The notes: generated by a model not told the origin, from the letters alone. DNA of 64,000 bases from an uncultured Ignavibacteriales bacterium (GCA_903929035.1 CAIYTF010000091.1:1-64000); one strand, 5' to 3'. Numbered from the stretch's first letter, positions 30,273 through 40,555 are shown. Made by a program: numbers and translations.

Positions 30273-30769
30273 AATTGTCAACCTATTCTTTATTATCATC
30301 AGATGGTTTTGTAAAAGCATTTTTATTTCTTAGAGACACAATTGATAGACGTAAATATACCCGATGGTAAAATTAACCTGTTTACGCGATATCAAATCAT
30401 AGTGTTCCCTCGCTTTAATTTTGAATTTATCTCAAAAACTAAATATACTCATTTTTTTCTCAAAATAAATATTCTGAATCTATTTTTCTATTTTTCGCCA
30501 AATTGTGTTTGGCACTCTCCGGTTCGGCATATTTTTATAGTCGTAAAGATGCAAAGTGCAACGGCACTCCCGCGCTGAATTGCCCTTGAACAATCACTAC
30601 AAAGAGCAAATAGTCGAAACATTTTTCATTTTATACCGTATATTTCATATTGCCATTTCATTTTTTTTCGCGTTAGAACAGATTAACTACTAATTGTGTC
30701 TAACTCATTGTTATATAAGTGATAATCGCGATTGTTTATCAATTTAATTTTCTAAATATTATCTGAATT

Positions 30770-31654
30770 ATGTCCAAAACTCTGCATCGCCTGTATATCG
30801 GGCTGTTTGTTATTATAACACTTGGTTCACTATTTATGCTTATCCATTACGGTTGGAGTGACTATTATTCACTGTCACCTGATGACAAACCCTATTCATT
30901 GAAACACGAGACTCTCAATCCATCCGGTTATTGGGGACACGCCTACGGCATATTTGGCACGGTTATACTCATTATTGGAGTTGTAACTTATATGCTCCGT
31001 AAACGCGTTAAGTTCTTTTCGCGTATAGGATTCCTAAAACATTGGTTAGAATTTCACATTTTTCTTTGCACACTTGGTCCCCTTTTTGTTCTTTTCCACA
31101 CTGAGTTTAAATTCGGAGGTATTGTAGCTGTCAGTTTTTGGAGTATGACTGCCGTTGTACTTAGCGGTGTAATAGGAAGATTCATCTACGTGCAAATTCC
31201 CCGGAGTATTGAAGGCTCCGAACTGAGCAGCACGGACATTGATCTTCTTAATAAAGAGTTAGATGAAAAATTGGTTTCGAGCGGACACCTGACTCCGGAA
31301 CAAACGAAAAAAATTCAGTCGTTATTCCCGCGTGAAGCTGACTATGAACTTTCTTCTGTCGAAGCGTTATCTTTCTTTTTAAAAGATTTTTTCCTTTTAA
31401 AAAAATCATTAAATTTGATTTTGGTTCAAATCAGAACTTTTGGTATTACAGATGAATTACTTATCAAGAACACCATTCGTTCCGTAATTAAATCTAAACT
31501 TATCCTCAAAAGGAGGATTAAGCTGCTAAAGGCAATGCAGAAACTATTGCATCACTGGCATATTTTCCATCTGCCTTTTGCCATCGTTATGTTTATCATA
31601 ATGGTTATTCACGTGGTAGTTACTATAACATTCGGTTATCGCTGGATTTTTTAG
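30770..31654 (+). CDS. Membrane protein, possibly a b-type cytochrome
   Basis: 294 aa, about 4-5 TM segments with paired histidines (FLKHWLEFHIFL..LFHTEF; LLHHWHIFHLPFAIVMFIIMVIHVVV). Confidence 0.6.
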   Translation: MSKTLHRLYIGLFVIITLGSLFMLIHYGWSDYYSLSPDDKPYSLKHETLNPSGYWGHAYGIFGTVILIIGVVTYMLRKRVKFFSRIGFLKHWLEFHIFLCTLGPLFVLFHTEFKFGGIVAVSFWSMTAVVLSGVIGRFIYVQIPRSIEGSELSSTDIDLLNKELDEKLVSSGHLTPEQTKKIQSLFPREADYELSSVEALSFFLKDFFLLKKSLNLILVQIRTFGITDELLIKNTIRSVIKSKLILKRRIKLLKAMQKLLHHWHIFHLPFAIVMFIIMVIHVVVTITFGYRWIF

Positions 31655-31753
31655 GACTCGTTCAAAAATAACATTAACACTTTCTCACGCGAAGACGCAA
31701 AGACCGCAAAGGGTTATGTGTTGAAAGATGTAAATGTTATTTCTTTACAATGA
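31653..31753. repeat. Dispersed intergenic element, family R1
   Basis: aggactcgttcaaaaataacattaacactttctcacgcgaagacgcaaagaccgcaaagggttat...gttatttctttacaatga; left end overlaps the upstream gene's stop codon. Confidence 0.7.
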
Positions 31754-31851
31754 CTTAGTTAACTAAAATCCGCGTATTCTTTTCCTGCTCCGACTAATCA
31801 TCGGTGCAATGGGAATTTATTTATTCAATAAAATTAACAAAGTACTCTGAT

Positions 31852-33186
31852 ATGGATGATCTGTTAGGCACCGGTATTTATATTATTGCATTCGCGATAG
31901 CCGCTTTTGTGGTTTTGTGGTATATCCGCTCAGTGCGCAAACAAAACCGCGAAACAAAAAGTAAAATAGTAAAAGCGAAAGAATTTGGTCTCCACGAACC
32001 AATTACCCTGCACCCTGTTATTGACCAGGGAATGTGCATTGGAAGCGGTGCCTGCGTTGATGCCTGTCCCGAGAAAGATATTCTTGGAATAATCAACGGA
32101 CGTGTTGCAACTATTAACACTTCCAGATGTGTCGGGCACGGTGCCTGTTTCCACGCCTGCCCTGTCGAAGCAATTACACTTTGTATCGGTACTGAAAAAC
32201 GCGGCATCGATTTACCGCACGTGAATCAAGATTTTGAATCTAATGTTTCTATGCTATATATTGCAGGTGAACTTGGCGGTATGGGGCTTATTAAAAACTC
32301 CATCGAGCAAGGCAAATATGCCGTTGAAAACCTGACAAAAAAACTCAATAGAAATCTTGTTGCAGATTTTGATGTTATAATCATCGGGGCTGGACCTGCC
32401 GGATTCGCCGCTTCACTTGCAGCTCAGCAAAACAAACTTTCCTATCTGACTCTCGATCAGGACACGCTTGGCGGTACTGTATATCACTTCCCGCGCGCTA
32501 AAATCATTATGACTTCACCGGTTGATCTGCCTCTTCACGGGAAAGTAAAGTTGGTAGAAACTTCAAAAAAGGAACTCCTCGATTTATGGTCTGAAATTCG
32601 CGTTAAATTTAATCTTAATATTCGCGAACTTGAAAAAGTATTATCTGTCCGCAAAGAAAGTGATATTTTTCATCTCTCCAGCGTGAAACAAAACTACACG
32701 GCAAAAGCGATTGTTCTCGCGATTGGCAGAAGAGGAACACCGCGCAAACTTGGTGTCCCGGGCGAAGAAACTGAAAAGGTTTATTATAAACTTATAGAAC
32801 CGGAACTCTTAAAAGAACAAGACATTCTTGTTGTAGGCGGAGGGGATTCAGCTATTGAAACGGCTCTTCTACTCGCTGATGAAGGCAATAAAGTTACAAT
32901 CTCATATCGAAGCGATGCATTCGGCAGGCTGAAAGCAGGCAACCTTGATAAAATTTCAAAGGCTATAAAAAACAATGCCGTCAAGGTGCTATATTCCACA
33001 ACTGTTTCAGAAATCAAAGAGTCGGAAGTTATTCTCTCTGATAAATCCGGAAAAGCCGTCACGCTGCCAAACAACTTAGTATATGTGTTAATCGGCGGCG
33101 AACTCCCAAGCGAATTTATCCGCGATATCGGCATCTCAATAACCAAAAAGTTTGGCGAGGCTATTCTCTCCCATAAAAAGGATTAA
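31852..33186 (+). CDS. Membrane-anchored 4Fe-4S / FAD-dependent NAD(P) oxidoreductase
   Basis: N-terminal TM; two 4Fe-4S motifs (CIGSGACVDACP, CVGHGACFHACP); FAD motif VIIIGAGPAGFAASLAA; NAD(P) motif ILVVGGGDSAIETALLLADEG. ORF opens at 31804; ATG 31852 more likely. Confidence 0.85.
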   Translation: MDDLLGTGIYIIAFAIAAFVVLWYIRSVRKQNRETKSKIVKAKEFGLHEPITLHPVIDQGMCIGSGACVDACPEKDILGIINGRVATINTSRCVGHGACFHACPVEAITLCIGTEKRGIDLPHVNQDFESNVSMLYIAGELGGMGLIKNSIEQGKYAVENLTKKLNRNLVADFDVIIIGAGPAGFAASLAAQQNKLSYLTLDQDTLGGTVYHFPRAKIIMTSPVDLPLHGKVKLVETSKKELLDLWSEIRVKFNLNIRELEKVLSVRKESDIFHLSSVKQNYTAKAIVLAIGRRGTPRKLGVPGEETEKVYYKLIEPELLKEQDILVVGGGDSAIETALLLADEGNKVTISYRSDAFGRLKAGNLDKISKAIKNNAVKVLYSTTVSEIKESEVILSDKSGKAVTLPNNLVYVLIGGELPSEFIRDIGISITKKFGEAILSHKKD

Positions 33187-33251
33187 GAAAAGTGAATATA
33201 CTCCTATTGCATAATCAGCTTTTATCTCAATCATTTGGCAGAACTGACAGA

Positions 33252-34841
33252 ATGAAAATAGTTGTAACATTTCTCTTTTTGTTTAGTATAAATGTCTATA
33301 CGCAAATTTCCCCCGGTGATCTGGCTTCCCCTCACTCGAAACTTGAAGGCGTTTCTAATTGTACAAAGTGTCACGATCTCGGCAAAAAAGTATCTCCTGC
33401 TAAATGTTTGGAGTGTCACAAAGAGATTAAAAACCTGATTAATAATGGGAAAGGTTATCACGCTTCTTCTGAAGTAAAAAGCAAGGAGTGTATGCAGTGC
33501 CACAAAGATCACCACGGCAAAAATTTTAAATTGTTTCGTTTTGACCCTAATACATTTGATCATAAAAAAACAACTTTCGAGTTAACCGGCAAGCATACGG
33601 GAATGAAATGCACCGATTGCCATCAAGCCAAATATCTATCTGATTCAAAATATAAGAACAAGAAAGACACTTATCTTGGGCTTGGTACAAAATGCGTAAA
33701 CTGTCACGAAGATTATCACCAAAAAACTTTAAGCAGCGATTGCGGTTCTTGCCATTCAACAAAAGCATTCAAGCCTGTTGAGAAATTTGACCACAACAAG
33801 ACAAAGTATAAACTGACCGGAAAACATATTGGCGTTGAATGCTTCAAATGTCATACCAAAGAAACAAAAAATGATAAGGCATCGCAACAATTTACAGGGT
33901 TAGATTTTGACAATTGTTCGCCCTGCCACAAAGATGTGCATAATAATAAACTTGGTGATGACTGCAAAAAATGTCATAGCACCGGTGGATTCAATCTAAC
34001 TCCTTCATCATCAACAGGCTTTGATCATAACAAAACCAATTATCCGCTTTTGGAAAAGCATATTGATGTTAAATGTAAATCCTGCCATACCCCTGAGCGT
34101 GGTCTGAAACCAAAATTTGCTCTTTGCATTGATTGTCACAAAGACAAGCATAACGGACAGTTTAACGATAAAGCGGGAAAGCTGAAAGACTGCAAAACTT
34201 GTCATACGATACAGGGTTTTTCACCTTCGCTGTTTTCAATTGAAGAACACAGCAAGACTAAATATCAATTATCAGGGGCGCATCTTTCAGTTGCCTGCTC
34301 CAAGTGCCACAATAATGAGCAATCAAAAGACTGGACGTTCAAACCGATGGAAACCCGATGCATAAAATGCCATCATAATGTTCACGGCAGCGAAATTAGT
34401 GCTGCTTTTCTTGGCAAGGATGAATGTGAAAAATGTCACGGTGTTGCTTCTTGGAAAATTATTACATTCCAGCACGATTCAACAAAATTCAAACTATTAG
34501 GCAGTCACCTTAAAACAACCTGTAACAACTGTCATTATCCGGAAACATCAAAGGGTGATCACGTGTATAAATTTAAATCTCTAAATCAAGATTGCATATC
34601 CTGTCATAAAGATATTCACTTTGATCAATTTAGAGTCGGCGAAATTACTAACTGTAATCAATGCCACAACTTTGACAATTGGAAAGCAGTGAAATTTGAC
34701 CATAGCCGAACAGCTTTTCAGCTAAACGGTGTACACGCGAATGTCAACTGTAATAAATGCCATAAAGAAGTATTGAGCGCCTCAAGAAAATATATTTTAT
34801 ATAAAAATGGAAACATTAAATGCGCTGCCTGTCACAAATAG
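33252..34841 (+). CDS. Multiheme c-type cytochrome, 20 CxxCH motifs
   Basis: 20 CxxCH counted in the translation; signal peptide MKIVVTFLFLFSINVYTQ. ORF opens at 33192; ATG 33252 more likely. Confidence 0.9.
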   Translation: MKIVVTFLFLFSINVYTQISPGDLASPHSKLEGVSNCTKCHDLGKKVSPAKCLECHKEIKNLINNGKGYHASSEVKSKECMQCHKDHHGKNFKLFRFDPNTFDHKKTTFELTGKHTGMKCTDCHQAKYLSDSKYKNKKDTYLGLGTKCVNCHEDYHQKTLSSDCGSCHSTKAFKPVEKFDHNKTKYKLTGKHIGVECFKCHTKETKNDKASQQFTGLDFDNCSPCHKDVHNNKLGDDCKKCHSTGGFNLTPSSSTGFDHNKTNYPLLEKHIDVKCKSCHTPERGLKPKFALCIDCHKDKHNGQFNDKAGKLKDCKTCHTIQGFSPSLFSIEEHSKTKYQLSGAHLSVACSKCHNNEQSKDWTFKPMETRCIKCHHNVHGSEISAAFLGKDECEKCHGVASWKIITFQHDSTKFKLLGSHLKTTCNNCHYPETSKGDHVYKFKSLNQDCISCHKDIHFDQFRVGEITNCNQCHNFDNWKAVKFDHSRTAFQLNGVHANVNCNKCHKEVLSASRKYILYKNGNIKCAACHK

Positions 34842-37291
34842 CATTTATTATTTTTCTTTCATATTCTGCATTCGCGCAGTCTCCGCACGGGTCTGGTTTG
34901 TCGCTGGATTGCTCCGGATGCCACACTTCAACAAGTTGGAAAGTCAATCCGGCGAAAATATTTTTTAGTCACGCGAATACAAAATATGAGCTGACGGGAC
35001 AACATAAAAACGTTGACTGCAGGCAGTGTCACGTGTCGCTCGTGTTTTCTGATGCGAAAACCAATTGCATCGGATGCCATCGCGATATGCACAAAAACAG
35101 CGTGGGTACCGATTGCCAACGCTGCCACACAACAGAAAATTGGATTGTTAATAATACTAACTTATTGCATCAGTCAACGCGTTTCCCGCTTGTTGGGAAC
35201 CACGCGAAATCAGACTGCGGAAGCTGCCATACAGACTATAAACAATTGAATTTTTCAGTTAATGGAGTGACTTGTTACACCTGTCACACCGCCAACTATA
35301 ATTCGGCAAGAAACCCTAATCATATCGCTGCAAACTATTCAAGAAATTGCGATGAATGCCATCGTTCCTCCACACCAACCTGGCGGAGTTCTCAATTCAG
35401 ACACGATTCATTTCCTCTTGAACAAGGACATAAGATTGAAGATTGCTTCGCTTGTCATAAGTCCGGCGTTTTCACAGGGTTAAGTAAGGATTGCTATTCG
35501 TGTCACAATGATAAGTTTTCTGCAACGTCAAACCCTAATCATATTACTGCAAAGTTTAGTACAAATTGTTCCGAATGTCACGCGCCAACTGTTTGGACTG
35601 AATCTAAGTTTAATCATAATCTCACCACGTTTCCTTTGACCGGAAAACACACGGCAGTATCCTGCATTGAATGCCATAAAAACGGCAATTACTCGAGCAT
35701 ATCCAAAGAATGTAAATCGTGTCACGATGGTGCAGCAGCAGCGGTGGTTACTGTTAATCATAAGTTAGGAAATTTTTCACAAGTTTGCACTGACTGCCAT
35801 ACAACCTCCGCTTGGAAGCCTTCTTCATTTACTCACGATGCAACTCCATTTCCATTGACCGGCTTACATATTACTCAATTGTGTAATAGATGCCACACTG
35901 CTGTTTACTCCGGCACATCAAAAGAATGCAAGACCTGCCATCTTGCGGCAATGAACGCGGCCACTAATCCTGATCATAAAATCAGTAATTTCCCGCAAGT
36001 GTGTACAACGTGCCACACGACTACTGTTTGGAAACCGTCATCATTTAATCACGGTGCAACTGCATTCCCGCTGACGGGTGCTCACGTGACTCAGTTTTGC
36101 AATAAATGTCACGCGACACAATTTGCAGGAACAAAAACTGACTGCTATTCGTGCCATCAAGCTGCATATACAAGCGCGGTAAATCCTAACCACGTTACTG
36201 GAGGTTATCCAAAAGATTGCGTTCAATGCCACAACAGCAATGCTTGGAAACCTGCAACATTTAATCATAATGCAACCGCGTTCCCGTTAACAGGTGCGCA
36301 TCAAACAACAGAGTGCATAAAATGTCACGCTGCCGGATATACCGGAACCACGAAAGATTGCAAGACCTGCCACCTAACGGCAATGAATGCCGCGACAAAT
36401 CCAGATCATAAAGTCACAAATTTCCCGCAAGTGTGTACCGCCTGCCACACTACAAGCGATTGGAAATTTGATCACGGTACAGGAACTTCGGTTGATTGTT
36501 ACTCTTGTCATCAACCGGCATACGTAAATTCAACAAATCCAAATCACGTTGCGGGCGGATACCCGACTACTTGCAAAACTTGTCATACAACAACGGCTTG
36601 GATTCCATCAAACTTTAATCACACCGCTACCGGATTTACAATTGACGGCGGACATACAACCGTGACTTGCGGGCAGTGTCATCCCGGAAACATCACGCGC
36701 GTTGACCCTGCTTGCAAAACTTGTCATACACCTAAATATACTGCCACGACAAATCCGTCACATACAGCTTTGTCGATTTCGTTAGACTGCGTGACTTGCC
36801 ATACAACCGTGAAAGGCTGGATACCTGCACTTTTTCCTAACCACGCGGCATATTTCGCGTTTGCCGGAGCACATATTGCTATTGCAAGTAATTGCGCTTC
36901 CTGTCATAATGGTTCTTATCCGGTGCAGACCGCGAGAGTTTGCGATAATTGCCACTCGGTAAAATATAACGCTACCACGAATCCACCTCATTCTTTAGTT
37001 GCTTATTCCAGAACTTGTACTTCCTGCCATACTCAAACAGCTTGGACACCCGCGCCAACTTACGTACACCCAACATATAGCTATACAGTAAAGCACAGTT
37101 CAAAAAAATGTAACGAGTGCCATACGACTAATACAGCAGGCTATGTCCCTCAATGTATTAGTTGTCATCAATCTGATTTCAATGAAGAACATAAATCAAG
37201 CGCAAGAAAAGACTGCTGGGCATCAGGCTGCCATACAAACCCTAAGAATTTTGATCACAGACCTGCACGCGCAAAAATTAGGATAGATTAA
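34820..37291 (+). CDS. Large multiheme c-type cytochrome, 32 CxxCH plus one CX4CH
   Basis: 32 CxxCH counted plus CWASGCH near the C-terminus; signal peptide MRCLSQIAFIIFLSYSAFAQ; overlaps upstream ORF by 22 nt. Confidence 0.9.
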   Translation: MRCLSQIAFIIFLSYSAFAQSPHGSGLSLDCSGCHTSTSWKVNPAKIFFSHANTKYELTGQHKNVDCRQCHVSLVFSDAKTNCIGCHRDMHKNSVGTDCQRCHTTENWIVNNTNLLHQSTRFPLVGNHAKSDCGSCHTDYKQLNFSVNGVTCYTCHTANYNSARNPNHIAANYSRNCDECHRSSTPTWRSSQFRHDSFPLEQGHKIEDCFACHKSGVFTGLSKDCYSCHNDKFSATSNPNHITAKFSTNCSECHAPTVWTESKFNHNLTTFPLTGKHTAVSCIECHKNGNYSSISKECKSCHDGAAAAVVTVNHKLGNFSQVCTDCHTTSAWKPSSFTHDATPFPLTGLHITQLCNRCHTAVYSGTSKECKTCHLAAMNAATNPDHKISNFPQVCTTCHTTTVWKPSSFNHGATAFPLTGAHVTQFCNKCHATQFAGTKTDCYSCHQAAYTSAVNPNHVTGGYPKDCVQCHNSNAWKPATFNHNATAFPLTGAHQTTECIKCHAAGYTGTTKDCKTCHLTAMNAATNPDHKVTNFPQVCTACHTTSDWKFDHGTGTSVDCYSCHQPAYVNSTNPNHVAGGYPTTCKTCHTTTAWIPSNFNHTATGFTIDGGHTTVTCGQCHPGNITRVDPACKTCHTPKYTATTNPSHTALSISLDCVTCHTTVKGWIPALFPNHAAYFAFAGAHIAIASNCASCHNGSYPVQTARVCDNCHSVKYNATTNPPHSLVAYSRTCTSCHTQTAWTPAPTYVHPTYSYTVKHSSKKCNECHTTNTAGYVPQCISCHQSDFNEEHKSSARKDCWASGCHTNPKNFDHRPARAKIRID

Positions 37292-37294
37292 CTT

Positions 37295-38908
37295 ATGAAG
37301 ATGTATTTTTGGGTGGGTTTGTTTTTTTGGGGAACTGCATTCGCGCAGTCTCCGCACGGTGCTAATTTTTTGATGGATTGCTCCGGCTGCCATACTGCAA
37401 CGAGTTGGACTGTCAATCCCTCGAAAATATTTTTTAGTCACTACAATACAAAATATTACCTAACAGGGCAGCATATAAATGTTGCCTGCAAGCAGTGCCA
37501 TACATCAATGGTATTTTCAGAAGCTAAAACCAATTGTGCAGGATGCCATCGCGATATGCACAAAAACAGCGTAGGTACAGATTGCCAACGCTGCCACACA
37601 ACAGAAAATTGGATAGTAAATAAAACTAACTTATTACATCAGTCAACGCGTTTCCCGCTTGTTGGTATCCACGCTAAAACTGATTGCGGCAGCTGCCATA
37701 GCGGATATAAAGAACTTAACTTTGCAGTACAGGAAGTTACTTGTTATTCTTGCCACTCAGCTGCCTACATTGCTGCCAAGCTCCCAAATCATATCGAGTC
37801 CAATTTTTCAAAAGATTGTGATCAGTGTCATCGTTCTTCTGCTTCATCGTGGATAGAAGCCCAATTCAGACACGAACAATTTCAAGGAGTTGCCTGCAAC
37901 ACCTGTCATTCTGCCAACTATGCAGGTACCACGAACCCTAATCACGCCGCGAGCAATTATCCTAAAAATTGCAGCCCTTGCCATAGCACCACCGCTTGGA
38001 AACCTGCAACACTTGATCATAGCCTCACTCAATTTCCACTGACAGGTGTACATCTATCAACATCCTGCGAAAAATGTCACGTGAATAATGTTTACTCGGG
38101 CACATCTGTTGACTGTTACGCGTGCCATCAGACAGCTTATTCGAATGCTACAAACCCAAATCATATATCTGCAGGATACCCGACAAACTGCAAAACTTGC
38201 CACACGACAACCGCGTGGGTTCCATCAAACTTTAATCATACAGCCACCGGATTTACACTTGAAGGCGGACATACAACTGTCGCTTGCGCCCAGTGCCACT
38301 CGGGAACTATAGGGCACATTGACCCTGCTTGTAAAACTTGTCATACACCAAAATATACTGCCACGACAAATCCGTCACATACAGCTTTGTCGATTTCGTT
38401 AGACTGCGCGACTTGCCATACAACCGTGAAAGGCTGGAAGCCTGCACAATTTCCTAACCACGCGGCATATTTCGCGTTTGCCGGAGCGCATATTGCTATT
38501 GCAAATAATTGTGCTTCCTGTCATAACGGTTCTTATCCGGTGCAGACCGCGAGAGTTTGCGATAATTGCCACTCGGCAAAATTTAACGCTACCACGATCC
38601 CGCCGCATTCGTTAGTTGCTTATTCCCGAACTTGCACTATATGCCACACGCAAACCGCTTGGACTCCCGCGCCAACATACGCCCATCCAACTTATAACTA
38701 TAAAGTAAAGCATAGTTCAAAAAAATGTAACGAGTGCCATACAACCAATACCGCCGGATATGTGCCCCAATGTATTAGTTGTCATCAATCTGATTTCAAT
38801 GAAGAACATAAATCAAGTGCAAGAAAAGACTGCTGGGCATCAGGCTGCCATACAAGCCCTAATAATTTTGATCACAGACCGGTACGCGCTAAAATTAGGA
38901 TAGACTAA
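37295..38908 (+). CDS. Multiheme c-type cytochrome, 20 CxxCH plus one CX4CH (paralogue of previous)
   Basis: N- and C-terminal regions nearly identical to the 34820-37291 product; CWASGCH conserved; signal peptide MKMYFWVGLFFWGTAFAQ. Confidence 0.9.
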   Translation: MKMYFWVGLFFWGTAFAQSPHGANFLMDCSGCHTATSWTVNPSKIFFSHYNTKYYLTGQHINVACKQCHTSMVFSEAKTNCAGCHRDMHKNSVGTDCQRCHTTENWIVNKTNLLHQSTRFPLVGIHAKTDCGSCHSGYKELNFAVQEVTCYSCHSAAYIAAKLPNHIESNFSKDCDQCHRSSASSWIEAQFRHEQFQGVACNTCHSANYAGTTNPNHAASNYPKNCSPCHSTTAWKPATLDHSLTQFPLTGVHLSTSCEKCHVNNVYSGTSVDCYACHQTAYSNATNPNHISAGYPTNCKTCHTTTAWVPSNFNHTATGFTLEGGHTTVACAQCHSGTIGHIDPACKTCHTPKYTATTNPSHTALSISLDCATCHTTVKGWKPAQFPNHAAYFAFAGAHIAIANNCASCHNGSYPVQTARVCDNCHSAKFNATTIPPHSLVAYSRTCTICHTQTAWTPAPTYAHPTYNYKVKHSSKKCNECHTTNTAGYVPQCISCHQSDFNEEHKSSARKDCWASGCHTSPNNFDHRPVRAKIRID

Positions 38909-38912
38909 CTTT

Positions 38913-40511
38913 ATGAAGATATTTTTTTTATTATTTCTGTTCTTTTTAGCAAATATGTATGCTCAAGAACTGCCAAAAATTCGTACAGTAGGAACTATTT
39001 CTTATGTTTCGAGCCAATATTACTATGTTCAGTTTGATAACACGGAAGGGTTTTCAGCAGGTGACACATTATTTATTACGACAGAAATAAACACCGTTCC
39101 TGCTCTGCGGATTAAATTTATTTCCACGCGCTCGGCAGCTTGCGAGAAAATTTCCGGAATGACTATCCCGATGAAGAAAGGAACTGATTTGTTTGGGTAT
39201 AGGAAGCAAATAGCGCAAGAAGTTCAGCCGGATGATAAAACGGCAGTTGCTTCAACTAATACTGATATTTCAGGAAAAAATAAATTACCAAAAGTTATTG
39301 ATGACAACTTGAAAATAACAGGCAGGTTATCACTCCTTTCTGCAAGTGACTTTGCGTCTGCTTCTTCGTTTAATAGCCAGAGGTGGAGAAGCTCTATCAA
39401 CTTTACAGTGGAAAATTTTATTGTCCCGCGGCTTTCTTTATGTGACTATATGATTTATTCATATTCTGACAAAGACAGGCAATCCATCAAATCAGACCCT
39501 TTCAAGAACCTGAAAATTTATGATCTTGCTTTGCTATATAAACCCTCTCCTGAACTCTCTCTATGGCTTGGAAGACACCTCAATTATCGTATGGCAAATG
39601 CAGGTACTATTGACGGGCTTCAGCTTGAACGTACTGCAAAACCTTTTTTCTATGGATTCTTTGCCGGTTCGCATCCTTCTTTTACCGATTATGGATTTGA
39701 TTTGAACCAGTTTCAATTTGGCGGTTACATTGCCCGTGTTGACTCTTTTGGCAATAATGCTAATATGGAAAACACCGCGGCTTTTTTCAATCAAACAGTA
39801 AAACTAAAAACAGACCGCCGTTTCATTTATTTGCAGCATTCCGATAGTTTCCTCAAGGATATGGATATTTTAGTTTCTTCCGAACTAGATTTGTTTAAGA
39901 TTGAAAACAGCCAATCTATGAACACGCTTTCATTAACAAGTTTGTATAGTTCGCTGCGCTATACATTTACCCGCGACTTAAATGCTTCGATTTCCTATGA
40001 TGCGCGTAAAAATGTTGTTTATTATGAATCTTTCAAGACATACTTGGATAGTTTATTTTCAAACGAATTGTTGAAAGGACTGCGGTGGAATATTTCATAT
40101 CGTCCTTTCAATACAATGTCTATCGGGCTAAACGGCGGATTGCAATCACAGAAAAGCGATCCTAAACTTTCTCAAAACTACGGCAGTTATATGTATATTT
40201 CAGATTTGCCCATAATCCAATCAGATGCTAATATATCGGGAACATACCTTTCCGGATCATATATTAAAGGAATTACTGCCGGTGCGGAATTATCTAAACG
40301 CGTAACTGATAATCTATATCCATCTATAGGTTATCGATTTTTTTACTACAAGTATCAGTCAATTGCTGAAAGTATGACACAGCACGTTGTATTCTCCAAC
40401 ATATCTTTCACCATCTCACGCGATATTCAAATATCGCTATACTACGAAGGAACTATAGATAATTCAGGCAGTGCTAACCGAATATATATCGATTGCTCAA
40501 CACGGTTCTAA
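38913..40511 (+). CDS. Predicted outer-membrane beta-barrel protein (porin-like)
   Basis: 532 aa; signal peptide MKIFFLLFLFFLANMYAQ; alternating aromatic/polar strands (LSLWLGRHLNYRMANAG, GYRFFYYKYQS, ISLYYEGTIDNSG), C-terminal F; 4 nt after the third cytochrome gene. Confidence 0.6.
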   Translation: MKIFFLLFLFFLANMYAQELPKIRTVGTISYVSSQYYYVQFDNTEGFSAGDTLFITTEINTVPALRIKFISTRSAACEKISGMTIPMKKGTDLFGYRKQIAQEVQPDDKTAVASTNTDISGKNKLPKVIDDNLKITGRLSLLSASDFASASSFNSQRWRSSINFTVENFIVPRLSLCDYMIYSYSDKDRQSIKSDPFKNLKIYDLALLYKPSPELSLWLGRHLNYRMANAGTIDGLQLERTAKPFFYGFFAGSHPSFTDYGFDLNQFQFGGYIARVDSFGNNANMENTAAFFNQTVKLKTDRRFIYLQHSDSFLKDMDILVSSELDLFKIENSQSMNTLSLTSLYSSLRYTFTRDLNASISYDARKNVVYYESFKTYLDSLFSNELLKGLRWNISYRPFNTMSIGLNGGLQSQKSDPKLSQNYGSYMYISDLPIIQSDANISGTYLSGSYIKGITAGAELSKRVTDNLYPSIGYRFFYYKYQSIAESMTQHVVFSNISFTISRDIQISLYYEGTIDNSGSANRIYIDCSTRF

Positions 40512-40555
40512 ATACCAAACTGACAACAAGTTAGATTAAATCAACCGTGTTATTC

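Noticed and set aside
33231-38608. Numerous minus-strand ORFs antisense to the multiheme cytochromes
   Set aside because: Shadow ORFs produced by the repetitive Cys/His codons of the sense genes.
37295-38908. Possible CRISPR-like regular repeats in the cytochrome genes
   Set aside because: Periodicity comes from CxxCH-coding modules in frame; no short identical direct repeats with unique spacers.
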